From: an uncultured Kordia sp.
GTDB taxonomy: Bacteria > Bacteroidota > Bacteroidia > Flavobacteriales > Flavobacteriaceae
Assembly: GCF_947496985.1 (NCBI RefSeq)
Contig: NZ_CANMEZ010000002.1
Location: 701,803 to 765,802, forward strand
Direction: 5' to 3'
Length of the DNA stretch: 64,000 nt
Shown: positions 28,412 to 37,446 of the stretch, in pieces
How the letters are laid out: each line of letters opens with the position of its first letter
Numbering within the stretch: the first letter of the stretch is position 1
Position numbers and translations under genes: made by a program
The notes under the pieces: model-generated
Told to the model about the DNA's origin: nothing
The model's database searches: none
What the model saw: only the letters and a program-made list of their open reading frames with translations

Positions 28412-28521
28412 AAAAACTCGCAGCAAATAGCACATCTAAAACTTGCCTATTACAACTACGAGTTTATCGTTTAAAAACTAGAAACCTATATCATATAGAT
28501 ATTAATATTGTCTGTCTACAA

Positions 28522-28716
28522 CTAACAAGCAAAAGAGTTACAATTTGCACAACGTGTTTGTGTTCTTTCTGTAGGACATACGCTATATTGTGATTGTCTA
28601 CAAGTAGGTCCACCAATAGTACTTCCTACGACTCCACCTAAAATTTGATCTGTTGTTAAGTTGGAAACTAATTGTTTCTTCAAATTCAATCCTGTTTTTA
28701 AATTCTGTTTTTTCAT
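28522..28716 (-). CDS. RiPP (class I lanthipeptide-type) precursor peptide 1
   Basis: I start at the internal ATG at 28716 (MKKQNLKTGLNLKKQLVSNL), giving 64 residues; the track start adds seven unlikely residues. The leader has the LxLKK...VSNL pattern and ends in ILGG, a double-glycine processing site. The core (VVGSTIGGPTC to the end) has five Cys and many Ser/Thr, as in lanthipeptide-type precursors. Four relatives with the same leader are at 37089, 41334, 41678 and 51327. It lies antisense between the response regulator and the di-heme peroxidase. No modifying enzyme is nearby. Confidence 0.8.
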   Translation of the reverse strand: MKKQNLKTGLNLKKQLVSNLTTDQILGGVVGSTIGGPTCRQSQYSVCPTERTQTRCANCNSFAC

Positions 28717-28879
28717 AATGTGTATGTTTTGATTCAATCCAAAACTACTGCAAACAGAAGCGCGCTAAATCCTACAAAATGTATGATTCTACCAAAAAAA
28801 GCTTTAAAACCTGTTAAAATGATGTAAAAAGTTAAGTTTCTTGCGTCATTCTCACACATTTGATATCTTAGCAAAAGCT

Positions 28880-29950
28880 ATGAATTTTAAGACTTACGTA
28901 TACATTTTACTCATATGTGTACTTTCTTCCTGCAAAAATGAACCTTATGAAGATGTTCCAACGGCAGTAAGTGGTGCATATAGTGATGTACGTCTTGACT
29001 TTACAGTTCCTTCCAATTTTCCACCTTTAACATATGATTTAGAATCAAATCCGCCCACAGAAACTGGTTTTGAACTCGGAAGGCGCTTATTTTATGAAGG
29101 CCGATTAGCTTCTGATGGCGTTGTTGCCTGCGGATTCTGCCATATTCAAGAATTTGCATTTACACATCACACACACATTATAAGTCATGGTGTAGATGGT
29201 GCACTCGGAAGTAGAAATGCACAACCATTACACAATTTGGCATTTCAAAACGAATTTACATGGGACGGCGCTGCCATTCATTTAGACTTGCAACCAATCA
29301 TTCCTATTACGAATGAAGTAGAAATGAACGAAACTTTCACCAATGTTATCGCTAAACTAGAAGCGCATCCTGATTATCCACGCTTATTTCGTGAAGCTTT
29401 TGAAAATGGTGAAATCAATTCTGAAAATATATTAAAAGCCTTGTCGCAATTCATGGTGATGATGGTTACCTCTAACAGTAAGTATGACAAATTTCGTCGT
29501 AATGAAGGAAATGTAACCTTAACAGCAAACGAAATGCAAGGAATGGCACTGTTCAACCAAAAATGTGCTTCCTGCCATGCTGGCGAATTATTTACAGATC
29601 AATCCTATCGCAACAATGGCTTGGCTATTGATCCTGATTATAATGATGTCGGACGCGCACGTGTTACGGGACTTCCGGAAGATAATTACAAATTTAAAGT
29701 ACCAAATCTACGTAATATTGAAGTTACATTTCCGTATATGCACGACGGACGTTTTTCTAACTTAGAACAAGTATTAGAGCATTATCAAAGTGGAATTACG
29801 GACTATGACAACTTAGACAATTCGTTACGTCAACCTGATGGAACTTTAGGAATTCCTATGACCAACGAAGAAAAAGCACGAATTATTGACTTCCTAAAAA
29901 CCTTTACGGATGCCGATTTCATTTTCGATCAGCGATTCTCTGAATTTTAG
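28880..29950 (+). CDS. Di-heme cytochrome c peroxidase / MbnH-MauG-like lipoprotein
   Basis: I use the ATG at 28880, which gives a lipoprotein signal (ILLICVLSSCKNE). The track start at 28841 is a TTG. The 356-residue protein has two heme c sites, CGFCH and CASCH, and the conserved MauG/bacterial CCP blocks (FELGRRLFYEGRLASDG, SRNAQPLHNLAFQNEFTWDG, FKVPNLRNIEVTFPYMHDG). MbnH, of this family, oxidises a tryptophan of MbnP, and an MbnP-like lipoprotein is 4 kb upstream. That pairing favours MbnH function over plain peroxide detoxification, although the ORF length also fits ordinary cytochrome c peroxidase. Confidence 0.87.
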   Translation: MNFKTYVYILLICVLSSCKNEPYEDVPTAVSGAYSDVRLDFTVPSNFPPLTYDLESNPPTETGFELGRRLFYEGRLASDGVVACGFCHIQEFAFTHHTHIISHGVDGALGSRNAQPLHNLAFQNEFTWDGAAIHLDLQPIIPITNEVEMNETFTNVIAKLEAHPDYPRLFREAFENGEINSENILKALSQFMVMMVTSNSKYDKFRRNEGNVTLTANEMQGMALFNQKCASCHAGELFTDQSYRNNGLAIDPDYNDVGRARVTGLPEDNYKFKVPNLRNIEVTFPYMHDGRFSNLEQVLEHYQSGITDYDNLDNSLRQPDGTLGIPMTNEEKARIIDFLKTFTDADFIFDQRFSEF

Positions 29951-29960
29951 CTACATAATT

Positions 29961-30050
29961 TGGGCGCATCGCCATGAAAAATGCCGTCGGGCTATTCGCT
30001 ACAATTCCTCGCTTCGCTGCGGGATTTTCACTGCTATCCTTTGCGCGATT
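29961..30050 (+). repeat. GC-rich structured intergenic element
   Basis: About 90 bp of GC-rich DNA in a very AT-rich setting, reading TGGGCGCATCGCC ... GTCGGGCTATTCGCTACAATTCC ... GGGATTTTCACTGCTATCC ... TTGCGCGA. GGCGCAT/ATGCCG and TCCTCGC/GCGGGA can pair inside it. From memory it resembles a dispersed repeat found in many Flavobacteria (GGGCGTTACCC ... GTCGGGCT ... CCGCT-CAATCCC ... ACGC). Its function is unknown and no other copy is in this window. Confidence 0.55.
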
Positions 30051-30076
30051 TAAGGACAATTAAACCCTGAAAAAAC

Positions 30077-30604
30077 ATGAAACTTGAATACATATTAGAA
30101 GAACAAGATTTTATTAATTATCATTTATTCTCACTATCTGAAAACAAAACTCAAAAAAAAATAAAAAACATAACGAAACTAATTCTCGTGGGATTTTTTC
30201 TATATATCGGAATAACCATGTATACTTCTAATAAAACTGAACTTGCTATATTGTTAGGAATTACGGCTATTTTAGGGCTATTGTTTTTTGATAAATATTA
30301 CAATTACCAATTAAGAAAATTGCATTCCAAAATTGTTAAAAATACGTATGCAAAAAGAATAGGAGAAAAAGAGACTATGGAGTTCACTTCTGAATATATC
30401 ATTACAGAAGATAAAGCTGGCGAGGGAAAAATGAAAATATCCGAAGTAGAAAAAATTAACGAAACGCAAGCTAATTTTTTTATCAGACTATCAAACGGCG
30501 CTGCTTTAATTATTTCTAAAAAAGGAATCGATAATTTAGAAGAAATTAAAAATAAGTGGAAAGAATTGAAAATACCTATTTCTGAAAACTTATCTTGGAA
30601 ATAG
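30077..30604 (+). CDS. YcxB-like membrane protein
   Basis: This 175-residue protein has a short N-terminal part and two adjacent membrane segments at about residues 35-75 (LILVGFFLYIGITMY and LAILLGITAILGLLFF). A soluble C-terminal domain follows, with EFTSEYIITEDKAGEGKMKISEVEKI and a strand pair NFFIRLSNGAALIISKKG. This layout matches the YcxB-like family, whose function is unknown. The next gene starts 21 bp downstream. Confidence 0.7.
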   Translation: MKLEYILEEQDFINYHLFSLSENKTQKKIKNITKLILVGFFLYIGITMYTSNKTELAILLGITAILGLLFFDKYYNYQLRKLHSKIVKNTYAKRIGEKETMEFTSEYIITEDKAGEGKMKISEVEKINETQANFFIRLSNGAALIISKKGIDNLEEIKNKWKELKIPISENLSWK

Positions 30605-30625
30605 ATAATTACACGTTACATTAAA

Positions 30626-31003
30626 ATGGACAAAAGAACCCGCAACTATATTTTTGAGAATCAACTTGCATCTTGTATGAATACGACAAAATGGAAAAAA
30701 TTAGTTGCCGAAATTACCGCTAATGAAACCTATGATCCTTTAGTAAATATCAAATTAATTTTTGATACAGATAACAATAATAGTTTTTCACCTGTTTGGT
30801 GGAATGAAGTTGAAAGAGATGGTTTTGAATTGACAGAATGGATTCAAATTCAGCCATTTAAAACTGAAAAAGGAGTTCGATTAATAAGTTCAACACAAAT
30901 TGATTATACAGAATTCATACAAAAAGGACTCAATAAGCACAATATTCCATACGAATATGATGATGGTATTTTTACTATTTATGGATACAAACGCATGAAA
31001 TAA
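30626..31003 (+). CDS. Hypothetical soluble protein (possibly DUF6678-like)
   Basis: This 125-residue soluble protein contains TTKWKKLVAEITANETYDP, a Trp-rich segment (PVWWNEVERDGFELTEWIQIQP) and a C-terminal YEYDDGIFTIYGYKR. It reminds me of DUF6678 proteins, which are also seen as possible immunity-type proteins, but I am not certain. It is 21 bp downstream of the YcxB-like gene and probably co-transcribed. Confidence 0.6.
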   Translation: MDKRTRNYIFENQLASCMNTTKWKKLVAEITANETYDPLVNIKLIFDTDNNNSFSPVWWNEVERDGFELTEWIQIQPFKTEKGVRLISSTQIDYTEFIQKGLNKHNIPYEYDDGIFTIYGYKRMK

Positions 31004-31011
31004 ATCAAAAA

Positions 31012-31054
31012 AAATAGTAGTAAACAACAAAAGTATTGTCATTCACTACTATTT
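31012..31054. terminator. Long-loop inverted repeat between convergent genes
   Basis: AAATAGTAGT and ACTACTATTT are perfect 10-bp arms with a 23-base loop, lying between the stop of the 30626 gene and the stop of the LamG gene. It may act as a weak terminator. Confidence 0.35.
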
Positions 31055-31087
31055 CGCGTTATCTCTGATAAAAGATATATAATGTGT

Positions 31088-32110
31088 TTACTTCTTAATA
31101 AACTTCATTGAACTTCCATTTTTAAATTTCAAAAAGTACAATCCGTTTGTTAAGTTATTAATTGCTATTTCTTCGTTATTAGCAACTGTTCCACTTTTTA
31201 CAATAGCTCCAATTGTATTATAAATTGTATAGCTTTCATTTGCTTTCAATCCATTCACTTTTACAAAATTCTTTGCTGGATTTGGGTACAAACTTACTTC
31301 AGAACTATTGTTTTCAAATGTATCTACAGACAATGTTGAATCTGCCACTGTATGTACCCAATTTGAACAAGGTCCTAGTCTAAAAACATTCCATAAATCT
31401 CCAGGACGTCCGTTTCCTGTATGATCTACTAACTGATATAAAATCCAATTATCAGTATCTGGAAGTCCTTCATTGCACTTGAAGTATTGAATTAAACCTG
31501 TTGAAGCAACATCTACTTCCATGTTCATTCCAATATTAATTTCCGAAGCCGTTCTTATAGTATTCCATACTCTTACTTCATCATATGCTCCTCCAAAATA
31601 AGTGTTTTCATATTCAGAACTCGCCAAGCGTGCATCCACATTGTTTCCAAATACAGGTGTAATTCCATTAGCAGTAGCTTCCCAATACCCATCAACATAC
31701 AACATTAATCGGCCTGTAGTAATATCGAAAGTAACTGCAACATGATGCCAATTTCCATCATTGATGGCTCTAGTTCCTGTAATTGTAGTCCAATTGTTTG
31801 TATTATTTGCAATTCCAGTAGTCACAGTTCCTGTAGCGCTTTTTTCAATAAAGTATCCTTCTTTTGCTGTTCCACTATCATAGTGTTTAGAGTACAAGTG
31901 CTTTCCTCCGTTTCCGTTATCTTTTACCCAGAATTCAATAGTAAAACTGTCATTGTTAGCATTGGTGCCAAAAATTCCTGTTTCTGTAGATCTATACACT
32001 GGTGCAAAATCATTAACGCCATCAAAGCAAATGGCATATCCTAAAACTTGTGCGTTCAAACTTAAAACACAAGTTAAAAAGGCTAGTAAAAAAATGTAGT
32101 TTTTCTTCAT
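31088..32110 (-). CDS. LamG/concanavalin-like protein with T9SS sorting domain
   Basis: This 340-residue protein begins with a signal peptide (IFLLAFLTCVLSLNAQ). Residues about 25-215 form a LamG/concanavalin A-like jelly roll (CFDGVNDF, FTIEFWVKD, GNWHHVAVTFD, LMLYVDGYW, YDEVRVWNTIRT), a fold often used for carbohydrate or protein binding. A type A T9SS domain ends it (LYPNPAKNF ... NGLYFLKFKN). It is expected on the cell surface or secreted. It stands alone; a possible minus-strand -7 box, TAAATTTG (32213 to 32206), lies about 96 bases upstream. Confidence 0.9.
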   Translation of the reverse strand: MKKNYIFLLAFLTCVLSLNAQVLGYAICFDGVNDFAPVYRSTETGIFGTNANNDSFTIEFWVKDNGNGGKHLYSKHYDSGTAKEGYFIEKSATGTVTTGIANNTNNWTTITGTRAINDGNWHHVAVTFDITTGRLMLYVDGYWEATANGITPVFGNNVDARLASSEYENTYFGGAYDEVRVWNTIRTASEINIGMNMEVDVASTGLIQYFKCNEGLPDTDNWILYQLVDHTGNGRPGDLWNVFRLGPCSNWVHTVADSTLSVDTFENNSSEVSLYPNPAKNFVKVNGLKANESYTIYNTIGAIVKSGTVANNEEIAINNLTNGLYFLKFKNGSSMKFIKK

Positions 32111-32556
32111 TTGATAAAAATTTCAATTAATAATAGGGGTTAAAAATTCTAGTATTTCTAAAGTAGAAAAACGCAACAATACTTTTTTGCTTCAGAAGTA
32201 CAACACAAATTTAGCATATTATGAACTAAACATACCTGCGAAATTCACGCATTTCAACAAAACAGGTAAAATTACATACAGATTTTTCCCAACAAATCAA
32301 CAAGTTAGAAATTTGGATTTTTTTAAGTCCTAAAACATTTATAACCTTTTACTGAATAAGACTACTTATCATGTTTCATACAAAATAAGTCATTAAAAAA
32401 GGCCTTTTTTATGGTCTGTTTTTTTTAAAATTTTAGTCAAAAAAAACACTATCAAGAAATTCTATTATATGATTTATTATATAAATGTTAGGTTTTTATA
32501 AATAAAGCGGCAAATAGCGTATCTTTGCAAGTACAAATTAAACGTAGTATAAAAAA
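32111..32556. other. Gene-free spacer with suf promoter
   Basis: About 446 bp of AT-rich DNA between the divergent LamG gene and the suf operon. Apart from -7-like boxes for each side (32206-32213 minus; 32520-32527 plus), I see no gene, clear operator or RNA structure. Confidence 0.55.
32520..32527 (+). promoter_or_regulatory. -7 box of the suf operon
   Basis: TATCTTTG matches TAnnTTTG and lies 29 bases before the sufA start. No good -33 TTTG is present at the expected distance, so an activator may be needed. Confidence 0.5.
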
Positions 32557-32886
32557 ATGATAACAGTTTCAGAAACAGCCCGTAAAAAAGTAGTCGAGCT
32601 TATGACAGACGACGGTTTTGACGCTATCAACGATTATGTTCGTGTAGGTGTAAAAAGTGGTGGATGTTCCGGACTATCTTACGACCTTACGTTTGACAAA
32701 AGTCAAAAAGAAGAAGATAAAGTATTTGAAGACAACGGTGTAAAAATTATTGTAGACAAAAAAAGCTTTTTATATCTAGTAGGAACCACTTTGGAATACT
32801 CTGGTGGATTAAACGGAAAAGGATTTGTTTTTAATAATCCTAATGCACAACGTACCTGTGGTTGCGGAGAATCATTCTCTCTATAA
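32557..32886 (+). CDS. sufA: A-type iron-sulfur carrier (HesB/IscA/SufA family)
   Basis: This 109-residue protein has the three conserved cysteines of A-type carriers: one in SGGCSGLSYDL and two in the C-terminal TCGCGESF. These hold and hand on iron-sulfur clusters. It opens the main suf operon, 122 bp before sufB. Which A-type subfamily it belongs to cannot be decided by eye. Confidence 0.92.
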   Translation: MITVSETARKKVVELMTDDGFDAINDYVRVGVKSGGCSGLSYDLTFDKSQKEEDKVFEDNGVKIIVDKKSFLYLVGTTLEYSGGLNGKGFVFNNPNAQRTCGCGESFSL

Positions 32887-33008
32887 GCAATTTGAAAGAT
32901 TCAAACATTAAACAATACACACAAGCGCATTTATAAATTATTTGTCAAAAAGTGAGATTAGATAAGTTGATTTTTTAAATTATTTAATCTTTTAATCATA
33001 TCGAAAGA

Positions 33009-34457
33009 ATGAGTAAGTATACCGAAGAAGAATTACAAAAAGAACTCGAAACAAAAGAATACGAGTACGGGTTTTATACAGATATTGAAAGTGACACATT
33101 TCCTAGTGGATTGAATGAAGAAATTGTAATAGCAATTTCAAAAAAGAAAAACGAACCACAATGGATGACAGATTGGCGAATTGAAGCTTTTAGAATTTGG
33201 TCGGAAATGGAAGAGCCAGAATGGGCAAATGTACATTATGAAAAACCAGATTTTCAAGCCATTTCATATTATTCAGCTCCTAAAAAAGCAGATCCAAACA
33301 AAACGTTAGATGATGTAGATCCTGAGTTATTGGAAATGTACAAAAAACTTGGAATTTCTATTGATGAGCAAAAAAAATTACAAGGTGTCGCTATTGATAT
33401 TGTTGTAGATTCTGTTTCAGTTGCTACGACTTTCAAAAAGACATTAGCCGAAAAAGGTATCATCTTCTGTCCTATCTCAGAAGCGATTCAAGATCATCCT
33501 GAATTGGTGAAAAAATATTTAGGAACTATTGTTCCACAAAAAGATAACTTCTATGCCGCTTTAAACTCGGCAGTATTTACGGATGGCTCATTCTGTTACA
33601 TTCCAAAAGGCGTTCGTTGCCCTATGGAATTATCAACCTATTTCCGAATCAATCAAGCAGGAACCGGTCAGTTTGAACGTACACTTTTAGTTGCCGATAA
33701 AGGAAGTTATGTAAGTTACTTAGAAGGATGTACAGCGCCATCACGTGATGAAAATCAATTGCATGCTGCAGTTGTAGAGTTAATTGCATTAGATGATGCA
33801 GAAATAAAATACTCAACAGTTCAGAACTGGTATCCTGGAAATGCAGAAGGAAAAGGTGGTGTTTTTAACTTTGTAACCAAAAGAGGTTTGTGTGAGAAAA
33901 ACGCAAAAATTTCTTGGACGCAAGTAGAAACAGGTTCAGCAGTAACATGGAAATATCCTAGTTGTATTTTAAAAGGAAACAATTCGGTTGGTGAATTCTA
34001 CTCAATTGCAGTTACCAATAATTTCCAACAAGCAGATACAGGAACAAAAATGATTCATCTTGGAAAAAATACCAAGAGTACTATCATTTCAAAAGGAATT
34101 TCTGCAGGAAAATCGCAAAACAGCTATAGAGGTTTGGTTCAAATTGCCCCAAAAGCGGAAAACGCGCGTAACTTTTCACAATGTGATTCACTCTTAATGG
34201 GGAATCAATGTGGTGCACACACCTTTCCATATATAGAAGCAAAAAACAAATCTGCACAAATAGAACACGAAGCAACGACAAGTAAAATTGGAGAAGACCA
34301 AATATTCTATTGCAATCAACGTGGAATCGACACAGAAAAAGCAATTGCTTTAATTGTAAATGGTTTCAGCAAGGATGTATTGAACAAACTACCAATGGAA
34401 TTTGCCGTTGAAGCACAAAAACTATTAGAAATTTCATTAGAAGGTTCAGTAGGATAG
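33009..34457 (+). CDS. sufB: Fe-S cluster assembly scaffold SufB
   Basis: This 482-residue protein has SufB length and its characteristic blocks ([84 protein letters not shown]). SufB forms the SufBC2D scaffold on which iron-sulfur clusters are built. It is followed by a small lipoprotein gene 29 bp downstream, then by sufC. Confidence 0.96.
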   Translation: MSKYTEEELQKELETKEYEYGFYTDIESDTFPSGLNEEIVIAISKKKNEPQWMTDWRIEAFRIWSEMEEPEWANVHYEKPDFQAISYYSAPKKADPNKTLDDVDPELLEMYKKLGISIDEQKKLQGVAIDIVVDSVSVATTFKKTLAEKGIIFCPISEAIQDHPELVKKYLGTIVPQKDNFYAALNSAVFTDGSFCYIPKGVRCPMELSTYFRINQAGTGQFERTLLVADKGSYVSYLEGCTAPSRDENQLHAAVVELIALDDAEIKYSTVQNWYPGNAEGKGGVFNFVTKRGLCEKNAKISWTQVETGSAVTWKYPSCILKGNNSVGEFYSIAVTNNFQQADTGTKMIHLGKNTKSTIISKGISAGKSQNSYRGLVQIAPKAENARNFSQCDSLLMGNQCGAHTFPYIEAKNKSAQIEHEATTSKIGEDQIFYCNQRGIDTEKAIALIVNGFSKDVLNKLPMEFAVEAQKLLEISLEGSVG

Positions 34458-34486
34458 ATAATCAATCATTAAAAATTAAAGCAAAC

Positions 34487-34894
34487 ATGAAAAAAATCTA
34501 TTTCATATTCGCAGTATGCATGTTGACAATCGTAAGTTGTAAAAATGACGCTAAGAGTTCTGATAAAGAAACAGAAAAGACTGTAGCTTCGCAATACGAA
34601 ACATTTACAGGTATGTTTTTATACTTGGAAAGTGAAAAAGCAGCCGTTTTCCAGGCAGCTGGAAGCAACATGTACGGAGTCGTAATAGACGATCAAATGT
34701 TAGCACTTAACAAAGAGTGCAAAAAATACAAAACAAAAGAACACGATATGGTTCCTGTTGTTATTAAAGGAATTACAAAGCCAAATCCTGTAAAAGATGC
34801 TTGGAAAGAAGTAATTGAAATTAAAGAAATTGTTTCAGTTCAAAAGCCAAGTGAAAATCAAGATGGTACTATTATCATCACAAACAATCAATAA
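34487..34894 (+). CDS. Small lipoprotein inserted between sufB and sufC
   Basis: This 135-residue lipoprotein has a clear lipobox (LTIVSCKND) and a short beta-rich domain containing YETFTGMFLYLESEKAAVFQAAG and VPVVIKGITKPNPVKDAWKEVIEIKEI. I do not recognise the family. It is 29 bp after sufB and 31 bp before sufC on the same strand, so it is transcribed with cytoplasmic iron-sulfur genes although it is exported. A functional link is not obvious. Confidence 0.8.
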   Translation: MKKIYFIFAVCMLTIVSCKNDAKSSDKETEKTVASQYETFTGMFLYLESEKAAVFQAAGSNMYGVVIDDQMLALNKECKKYKTKEHDMVPVVIKGITKPNPVKDAWKEVIEIKEIVSVQKPSENQDGTIIITNNQ

Positions 34895-34925
34895 TTTCGA
34901 TTAAAAAAATATAACACGCAGTAAA

Positions 34926-35678
34926 ATGTTACACGTAAAAAATTTACACGCAAGTGTCGAAGATAAAGCAATTCTAAAAGGAATTAATTTAGAAGTAAAA
35001 GCAGGAGAAGTACATGCAATCATGGGACCAAATGGCTCTGGAAAAAGCACACTATCTTCTGTAATTGCTGGAAAGGAAGAATATGAAGTAACTGATGGAG
35101 AAATCTTTTTAAATGGTGAAAACATTGAAGAACTTTCTGCCGAAGAGCGTGCACATGAAGGTGTATTTTTATCATTTCAATATCCTGTAGAAATCCCTGG
35201 AGTTTCTGTAACAAACTTCGTTAAAACTGCTATCAACGAAACGCGCAAAGCGAAAGGTGAAGACGAAATGCCTGCAAGTGCTATGTTGAAGAAAATTAGA
35301 GAAAAAGCAGAATTATTAGAAATTGATCGTAAATTTTTATCTCGTTCGTTAAATGAAGGATTTTCTGGAGGAGAAAAGAAACGTAACGAAATTTTCCAAA
35401 TGGCCATGTTAGAACCAAAATTAGCCATCTTAGATGAAACAGATTCTGGTTTGGATATTGATGCCTTACGTATTGTTGCCAATGGTGTAAATAAACTACG
35501 CAGTGAAGATAACGCAGTTATTGTAATTACACATTACCAACGCTTATTAGAATATATTGTTCCAGATTTTGTACATGTATTACACAATGGTAAAATTGTA
35601 AAATCAGGAACGAAAGAATTAGCCTTAGAATTAGAAGAAAAAGGATACGATTGGATTAAACAAGAAGCAACTGTTTAA
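34926..35678 (+). CDS. sufC: Fe-S assembly ATPase SufC
   Basis: This 250-residue ABC-type ATPase has Walker A (GPNGSGKST), the ABC signature (FSGGEKKR), Walker B ([12 protein letters not shown]) and a switch His (VITHYQRLL). All are as in SufC, which powers the SufBC2D complex. There is no membrane part. It is 23 bp upstream of sufD. Confidence 0.96.
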   Translation: MLHVKNLHASVEDKAILKGINLEVKAGEVHAIMGPNGSGKSTLSSVIAGKEEYEVTDGEIFLNGENIEELSAEERAHEGVFLSFQYPVEIPGVSVTNFVKTAINETRKAKGEDEMPASAMLKKIREKAELLEIDRKFLSRSLNEGFSGGEKKRNEIFQMAMLEPKLAILDETDSGLDIDALRIVANGVNKLRSEDNAVIVITHYQRLLEYIVPDFVHVLHNGKIVKSGTKELALELEEKGYDWIKQEATV

Positions 35679-35701
35679 GCAACGATCACAAAACGATATA
35701 C

Positions 35702-37021
35702 ATGGAGTTAAAAGATAAATTATTGTCATCCTTTATGGTTTTTGAAGATCGTGTACATGATCAATCAAAAGATTTAAACGATATCAGAAATGCAGCGATT
35801 AAAACGTTTGAACAAAAAGGATTTCCTACCAAAAAAGATGAAGATTGGAAATATACTTCCTTGAATGCTCTATTGAAGCACGATTATAGTATTTCTCCAC
35901 AACAAGAAACTGCTGTTGAGTTTAAGGATGTAAAGAAGTTTTTTATTCACGATATTGATACCTATAAAATTGTATTTATCGATGGAAAATATAGTTCTTT
36001 CCTTTCGGAAACGACACATGATGGCATTGATGTTTGTTTAATGAGTTCAGCATTAAACAAGCCTAAATATAAAATCATTATTGATTCATATTATAACAAA
36101 GCTGCAAAATCAGATCATAGTTTAACGTCTTTAAATACGGCTTTTGCTTCTGAAGGTGCATACATTCATATTCCAAAAAATAAAGTAGTAGAAAAGCCAA
36201 TTCAAATTGTCCATTTTTCTACTGGAAATGAAGCTTCGTTATTATTACAACCACGTAATTTAATTGTGGTTGATGAAAATTCGCATGTACAAATTATTGA
36301 GCGTCATCAAAGTTTAACATCAAATGTAGTGTTGACAAATTCGGTAACGGAAATTTTCGCAAATAAACGTGCGATTGTTGATTATTATAAAATTCAAAAT
36401 GATAACCAACAAGCTTCGTTAATCGACAATACCTATATTTCACAAAAGCAAAGTAGCCATGCTTCTGTACATACATTTTCATTTGGCGGAAAATTGATTA
36501 GAAACAATCTGCAATTCTTTCAAAAAGGAGAACACATTGATTCTACTATGAAAGGAATCACAATTATTGGCAACAAACAACATGTTGACCATAATACATT
36601 GGTACATCATATTGAGCCAAATTGTGAAAGTCATCAAGATTACAAAGGTATTTTTGCAGATAGGTCTACAGGAGTATTTAACGGGAAAGTTGTTGTTGAG
36701 AAAGAAGCACAAAAGACAAATGCTTTCCAGGCGAACAATAATATTTTAGTAGACGACAAAGCAACTATTAACACTAAACCTCAGCTTGAAATTTTTGCAG
36801 ATGATGTAAAATGTTCACACGGTTGTACGATTGGTCAGTTAGACAAAGATGCTTTATTTTATTTACGCTCACGCGGAATTCCGACAAAAGAAGCCAAAGC
36901 TTTATTAACATATGCTTTTGCGAACAATGTATTGGAAAGCGTAAAAATAAATTCGATTAAAACACGAATTAATAAATTAATAGCTCAGAAATTAGGCGTT
37001 AATTTAGGATTCGATTTATAA
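35702..37021 (+). CDS. sufD: Fe-S assembly protein SufD
   Basis: This 439-residue protein is SufD, the paralogue of SufB in the scaffold complex. Evidence includes KDEDWKYTSLNALL near the N-terminus, a long beta-helix core, and the C-terminal block DDVKCSHGCTIGQLDKDALFYLRSRGI. It ends the first suf segment and is followed by a strong terminator. Confidence 0.95.
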   Translation: MELKDKLLSSFMVFEDRVHDQSKDLNDIRNAAIKTFEQKGFPTKKDEDWKYTSLNALLKHDYSISPQQETAVEFKDVKKFFIHDIDTYKIVFIDGKYSSFLSETTHDGIDVCLMSSALNKPKYKIIIDSYYNKAAKSDHSLTSLNTAFASEGAYIHIPKNKVVEKPIQIVHFSTGNEASLLLQPRNLIVVDENSHVQIIERHQSLTSNVVLTNSVTEIFANKRAIVDYYKIQNDNQQASLIDNTYISQKQSSHASVHTFSFGGKLIRNNLQFFQKGEHIDSTMKGITIIGNKQHVDHNTLVHHIEPNCESHQDYKGIFADRSTGVFNGKVVVEKEAQKTNAFQANNNILVDDKATINTKPQLEIFADDVKCSHGCTIGQLDKDALFYLRSRGIPTKEAKALLTYAFANNVLESVKINSIKTRINKLIAQKLGVNLGFDL

Positions 37022-37042
37022 AATATAACGACATAAAAACAG

Positions 37043-37073
37043 AAAACCCGAAGTATATGCTTCGGGTTTTTTC
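37043..37073 (+). terminator. Terminator after sufD
   Basis: AAAACCCGAAG and CTTCGGGTTTT form a perfect 11-bp stem with a 6-base loop, followed by a T run. Confidence 0.88.
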
Positions 37074-37088
37074 ATTTTCATAGAATTT

Positions 37089-37301
37089 TTAAATCGATAC
37101 TGGAGGATTTATGAGAATTGATGTGTCAAATGTTAAACATCCATCACACGAATTACATGAGTTACATGAGCCAGTGCATGAAAACGCACACGAATTCCTT
37201 GTAATAATTATAGTTCCAGTGATGAAAACATCGTTTCCTCCTTTCAATTCTGAGATTGATGTTTTGTTAAGCTTAAGTGATTTTAATCCTCTTTTTTTCA
37301 T
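37089..37301 (-). CDS. RiPP precursor peptide 2
   Basis: This 70-residue peptide starts MKKRGLKSLKLNKTSISELKGG, the shortest version of the shared LxLNK...GG leader. The core begins NDVFITG and contains a dense Cys/Ser/Gly block (CAFSCTGSCNSCNSCDGC). A hydrophobic tail, LTFDTSILINPPVSI, follows it. Six Cys at spacings of 3-5 residues could form thioether or other crosslinks. It is antisense between sufD and the DUF2589 group, and no modifying enzyme is nearby. Confidence 0.78.
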   Translation of the reverse strand: MKKRGLKSLKLNKTSISELKGGNDVFITGTIIITRNSCAFSCTGSCNSCNSCDGCLTFDTSILINPPVSI

Positions 37302-37403
37302 GATAAATAATTTTAAAAATTGATAGTTACAAGGTTTTAAAAAATCAATCTCAATGTAAGAGGCTAAACACTAATAGTGTGTACGTAGAAATGCGTAAAA
37401 GCA

Positions 37404-37437
37404 AAAATCCCTAAGCAAATACCTTGGGATTTTTTTA
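37404..37437. terminator. Terminator-like hairpin
   Basis: AAAAATCCCTAAG and CCTTGGGATTTTTTT pair across CAAATA with A/T tracts on both sides. It probably ends the minus-strand DUF2589 unit and could also stop plus-strand read-through. Confidence 0.65.
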
Positions 37438-37446
37438 TTGCGAACT

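Noticed and set aside
28901-29940. Ordinary cytochrome c peroxidase as the sole reading of the di-heme protein
   Set aside because: Kept only as an alternative. The nearby MbnP-family gene makes MbnH function more likely, although the motifs alone do not decide.
37111-37323. 70-codon plus-strand ORF overlapping RiPP precursor 2
   Set aside because: Its His/Glu-rich repeats are the antisense of the Cys/Ser-rich core. The minus frame has the shared leader seen in four other genes.
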